Assembly (NCBI GenBank): GCA_003246295.1
Contig: QKAS01000051.1
Location: 1 to 64,000, forward strand
DNA length: 64,000 nt
DNA from: Clostridia bacterium
GTDB taxonomy: Bacteria > Bacillota > Clostridia > Lachnospirales > Lachnospiraceae
Direction of reading: 5' to 3'
Positions within the stretch are counted from its first letter, which is position 1. Every line of letters starts with the position of its first letter. The notes beneath the pieces were generated by a model, which saw only the letters and a list, made by a program, of their open reading frames with translations, ran no database searches and was not told the DNA's origin. The position numbers were made by a program, and so were the translations under genes. Below, piece by piece: positions 61,339 to 64,000 of this stretch.

Positions 61339-62271
61339 ATGAAGAACAGAATGAGTAAATTAGTAGCACTTCTTGCGGTGTCAGCATTGGTAGTGGGTAC
61401 CCTTGCAGGATGTGGAAGCAAAGAAGAAGCAGCAGCACCAGTAGAAGAAACAGTTGTAGAAGAAGCAGCACCAGCAGCAGAAGAAACAGCAACTGCTGAG
61501 GAAGCAGAACCAGCAGCAGAAGAAACAGCTGACTTATCAGGAAGTATTTCAATGGCAGGGTCAACATCAATGGAAAAACTTGCAACAGCATTGTCAGAAG
61601 TATTTATGGCAAAATATCCTGGCGTAACAGTAACAGCAGAATTCACAGGATCTTCGGCCGGAATAGAATCACTTGCAGCAGGCAGCGTCGATATTGGAAA
61701 CTCTTCCAGAGCATTAAAAGATTCTGAAAAAGAAGCAGGTGCAGTGGAAAACATTGTAGCAATTGATGGTATTGCAGTAGTTGTTGATCCTGCAAATACA
61801 GTAGCAGGACTTACAAAAGATCAATTAATTGGTATTTATAAAGGCGAAATCAAAAACTGGAGTGAGGTTGGCGGAACAGATGCACCTATCGTTGTAGTAG
61901 GAAGAGAAGCAGGTTCTGGTACCAGAGGAGCTTTTGAAGAATTACTTGAAGTAGAAGATGCATGCGTATATGCAAATGAACTTGACAGCACTGGAGCTGT
62001 TATGGCTAAAGTAGCTTCTACACCTGGCGCAATCGGATATGTATCACTTGATGTTGTAGATGACACAGTTCTTGCATTACCTCTTGATGAAGTTGAACCA
62101 ACAGAAGAAAATATCAAAGCAGGCAGCTATTTCTTAAGCAGACCATTCGTAATGGCTACAAAAGGGGAAGTTGCAACACAGAGTGAAGCGGTACAGGCAT
62201 TATTTGAATTCCTTGCATCAGATGAAGGAAAAGAATTGATTAAATCAGTAGGTCTGATCACAGTTGACTAA
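61339..62271 (+). CDS. pstS: Phosphate ABC transporter substrate-binding protein PstS
   Basis: A 310-aa lipoprotein. The signal peptide ends in the lipobox L-A-G-C with Cys25, followed by an acidic low-complexity linker (Glu/Ala/Thr rich, about 29-70). The phosphate-binding domain has MAGSTSMEKL, TGSSAGIESL, VGREAGSGTRGAFEEL and SVGLITV. The T-G-S-S and S-G-T-R-G pattern is the phosphate site. I start at ATG 61339; an upstream ATG in frame at 61291 lacks an RBS and would spoil the signal peptide. Confidence 0.96.
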   Translation: MKNRMSKLVALLAVSALVVGTLAGCGSKEEAAAPVEETVVEEAAPAAEETATAEEAEPAAEETADLSGSISMAGSTSMEKLATALSEVFMAKYPGVTVTAEFTGSSAGIESLAAGSVDIGNSSRALKDSEKEAGAVENIVAIDGIAVVVDPANTVAGLTKDQLIGIYKGEIKNWSEVGGTDAPIVVVGREAGSGTRGAFEELLEVEDACVYANELDSTGAVMAKVASTPGAIGYVSLDVVDDTVLALPLDEVEPTEENIKAGSYFLSRPFVMATKGEVATQSEAVQALFEFLASDEGKELIKSVGLITVD

Positions 62272-62291
62272 GAAATAAATTGGAGCTCAAT

Positions 62292-63239
62292 ATGACAAAT
62301 AACAAAGCAAATACTTTTTCAATCATAGGGAGTATGAAAACCAAGTCAAAAGTGGAAAAGAGTGCTCAGGTGGTATTTACCACCTGCGCTTTCTTTGCAG
62401 TTCTGGCAGTTTTTTCAATTACCCTTTATATGATCATAAACGGTGCACCGGCGTTGTCCAAAGTAGGAATCAGTGATATCTTGTTTGGAACTGTCTGGAA
62501 GCCTACTGCATCTGAACCATTTTATGGCATTTTATATGTAATCATGACCTCAATCATTGGAACTTTTCTTTCTATATTAATTGGTGTCCCTATTGGTCTT
62601 TTTACAGCTATATTTCTTGCTGAAGTTGCACCAAAAAAACTTGCAGGAATCGTAAAACCTGCAGTTGAACTCCTTGCTGGAATCCCATCTGTTATTTATG
62701 GACTTTTAGGACTCCTTCTACTTAATCCTATTATGTATCAATGGGAATTACTCATTTTTAAAAATGATCCTGATCACCAGTTTACTGGTGGCGCAAATCT
62801 TATCTCTGCAGTCATTGTACTTGCAATTATGATTTTACCAACGGTTATTAATATCAGTGAGTCCGCATTGAAGGCTGTTCCCAGACATTTAAAAGAGGCA
62901 TCACTGGCACTTGGTGGATCACATATCCAGACAATCTTCAAGGTCATGATACCAGCTGCAAAATCAGGTATTGTAACAGCGATTGTACTTGGTGTCGGTA
63001 GAGCTATTGGAGAAGCAATGGCAATCAGCCTTGTTTCGGGAAGTTCAGTTAATATGCCATTGCCATTCAACTCTGTCAGATTCCTTACGACTGCAATTGT
63101 AAGTGAAATGGGATATGCATCTGACCTGCATAGAGAAGTTCTGTTTACAATTGGTCTTGTGCTCTTCTTGTTTATTATGATTATTAATCTTCTCCTGACT
63201 AAGGTATTAAAGAAAGGAGAAAAAGAAAATGACAAATAG
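62292..63239 (+). CDS. pstC: Phosphate ABC transporter permease PstC
   Basis: A 315-aa membrane protein with six segments. It has GIPSVIYGLLGL and the EAA-type loop KAVPRHLKEASLALGGSHIQTIFKV typical of PstC/PstA, then GVGRAIGEAMAI. ATG 62292 has TTGGAG 6 nt upstream; TTG 62280 is unlikely. It forms the phosphate channel with PstA. It overlaps pstA by 11 nt. Confidence 0.96.
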   Translation: MTNNKANTFSIIGSMKTKSKVEKSAQVVFTTCAFFAVLAVFSITLYMIINGAPALSKVGISDILFGTVWKPTASEPFYGILYVIMTSIIGTFLSILIGVPIGLFTAIFLAEVAPKKLAGIVKPAVELLAGIPSVIYGLLGLLLLNPIMYQWELLIFKNDPDHQFTGGANLISAVIVLAIMILPTVINISESALKAVPRHLKEASLALGGSHIQTIFKVMIPAAKSGIVTAIVLGVGRAIGEAMAISLVSGSSVNMPLPFNSVRFLTTAIVSEMGYASDLHREVLFTIGLVLFLFIMIINLLLTKVLKKGEKENDK

Positions 63240-64000
63240 TATCTGTAGAAAAAAATCCAGAGTTTCTGATTATATATTAAAGGTTCTGATTTATATCAGT
63301 GCCTCATTGTCTATTTTATTGCTGGCATGTATCGTTGGGTTTGTGTTCTTTAAAGGGATTGGGTCTGTCAATCTTGCATTTTTAACAACTGAGCCCAGTA
63401 CAATCAAAGGTACATTTGGTATCGCTGGTAATATTGTCAATACATTATATATTATTGGTCTCACACTTTTAATTGCAACGCCAATTGGAGTTGGATCTGC
63501 AATTTATCTAAATGAGTATGCAAAACCCGGACGATTTGTCAGAATGATAGAATTCACAACAGAAACACTGGCAGGAATTCCATCAATTATCTTTGGGTTG
63601 TTTGGTATGGTGTTTTTTGGAACAACACTTGGATTTAAGTACTCCATTTTGACAGGTGCACTTACGCTAACGATCATGGTGCTTCCACTGATCACAAGAA
63701 ATACGCAAGAAGCATTAAAAACAGTTCCAGATACTTATAGGAGCGGCGCGCTTGGTATGGGTGCCACCAAGTGGTATCTGATCAGAACAATATTACTTCC
63801 CTCTGCCATGCCAGGTATTATAACTGGTGTTATTCTGGCAGTAGGTAGAATAGTTGGAGAATCTGCGGCGCTCTTATTTACAGCAGGCAGTGGATATCTT
63901 TTACCAAAAACAGCAGCAGGTGCATTGAACAAAATATTTGAATCAGGAGGAACTCTTACAATACAGTTGTATCTAAGTATGTCAAAAGCAAAATATGATC
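63229..64000 (+). CDS. pstA: Phosphate ABC transporter permease PstA (cut by the window edge)
   Basis: About 257 codons are visible, reading from ATG 63229 with AAAGGAG upstream, open to the end of the window. LAGIPSIIFGLFGM and the EAA-type loop TVPDTYRSGALGMGATKWYL identify PstA, and GRIVGESAALLFTAGS follows as expected. pstB, encoding the ATPase, is expected beyond the edge. The overlap with pstC indicates translational coupling. Confidence 0.95.
   Translation, partial: MTNSICRKKSRVSDYILKVLIYISASLSILLLACIVGFVFFKGIGSVNLAFLTTEPSTIKGTFGIAGNIVNTLYIIGLTLLIATPIGVGSAIYLNEYAKPGRFVRMIEFTTETLAGIPSIIFGLFGMVFFGTTLGFKYSILTGALTLTIMVLPLITRNTQEALKTVPDTYRSGALGMGATKWYLIRTILLPSAMPGIITGVILAVGRIVGESAALLFTAGSGYLLPKTAAGALNKIFESGGTLTIQLYLSMSKAKYD

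Noticed and set aside
61305-61754. 149-codon Ser/Ala-rich frame antisense to pstS
   Set aside because: Shadow of the low-complexity linker and signal peptide of PstS; the same effect is seen opposite the sugar-binding protein at 9558-9854.
1-64000. CRISPR arrays, insertion sequences, phage genes, rRNA genes
   Set aside because: No regularly spaced repeats, transposase or integrase motifs, phage structural genes or rRNA sequence were recognised anywhere in the window.

Overview
The window looks like a chromosomal segment of a low-GC anaerobic Firmicute, most likely a Lachnospiraceae (Clostridia) gut commensal. The reasons are AT-rich codon use, AGGAGG-type ribosome sites, a T-box leader, an oxygen-sensitive pyruvate formate-lyase system, a clostridial 2[4Fe-4S] ferredoxin, DUF951/Mrp next to rpsF-ssb-rpsR, and two glycan-degradation loci of the kind such bacteria use on plant hemicellulose. 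No phage, transposase or CRISPR array was seen.

Layout. 46-412: tRNA-Asn, tRNA-Glu and tRNA-Cys, then a terminator and two GAGGTGCAA repeats. 687-5659: an accessory-looking block (XRE regulator, DUF402, a FakA-like fragment, GNAT, a DUF89-DUF3781 fusion, a decayed DUF402 copy, a frameshifted gene, a DJ-1/PfpI protein, an NTF2-like protein). 5667-8333: a proline-specific T-box, putP and a DUF218 protein. 8334-17264: an AraC regulator divergent from a xylo-oligosaccharide operon (ABC binding protein and two permeases, polysaccharide deacetylase, GH3, GH43). 17343-20314: sirtuin, DUF951, Mrp, rpsF-ssb-rpsR. 20454-29125: ZIP transporter, an ErcA-like dehydrogenase overlapping a GGDEF/HD-GYP protein, a second diguanylate cyclase, then gdpP-rplI-dnaB.

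29183-35840 is the fermentation block, mostly on the minus strand: ferredoxin, pflA, an autoregulated-looking padR/HAAS pair, and a pyruvate formate-lyase split over separate genes. The catalytic chain (680 aa) lacks the glycyl-radical loop; a separate 81-aa protein carries that loop; between them lies a 67-aa cysteine-containing protein that resembles the start of the radical domain but lacks the radical glycine. The promoter of this operon has a perfect Rex-type operator exactly in its -35/-10 spacer. DUF1858 and mecA follow.

35841-36900 holds a candidate structured RNA and a small coding frame without an ATG. After that come a GH18 protein, a DEAD-box helicase, a GNAT, glnK-amtB with terminator-like hairpins in leader and intergenic positions, and a two-component system divergent from a VTC/DUF4956 pair across a shared palindrome. 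Next are a phosphodiesterase, a HAD phosphatase and a NUDIX hydrolase.

49619-61156 is a beta-mannan locus: LacI regulator, GH2 beta-mannosidase, GH36 alpha-galactosidase, mannobiose 2-epimerase, GH130 mannosylglucose phosphorylase, CE2 acetylesterase, mannose-6-phosphate isomerase and, unexpectedly, an aminotransferase. Together these enzymes deacetylate, degalactosylate and depolymerise imported (galacto)manno-oligosaccharides and feed mannose phosphates into glycolysis. The window ends in pstS-pstC-pstA (pstA is cut by the edge).
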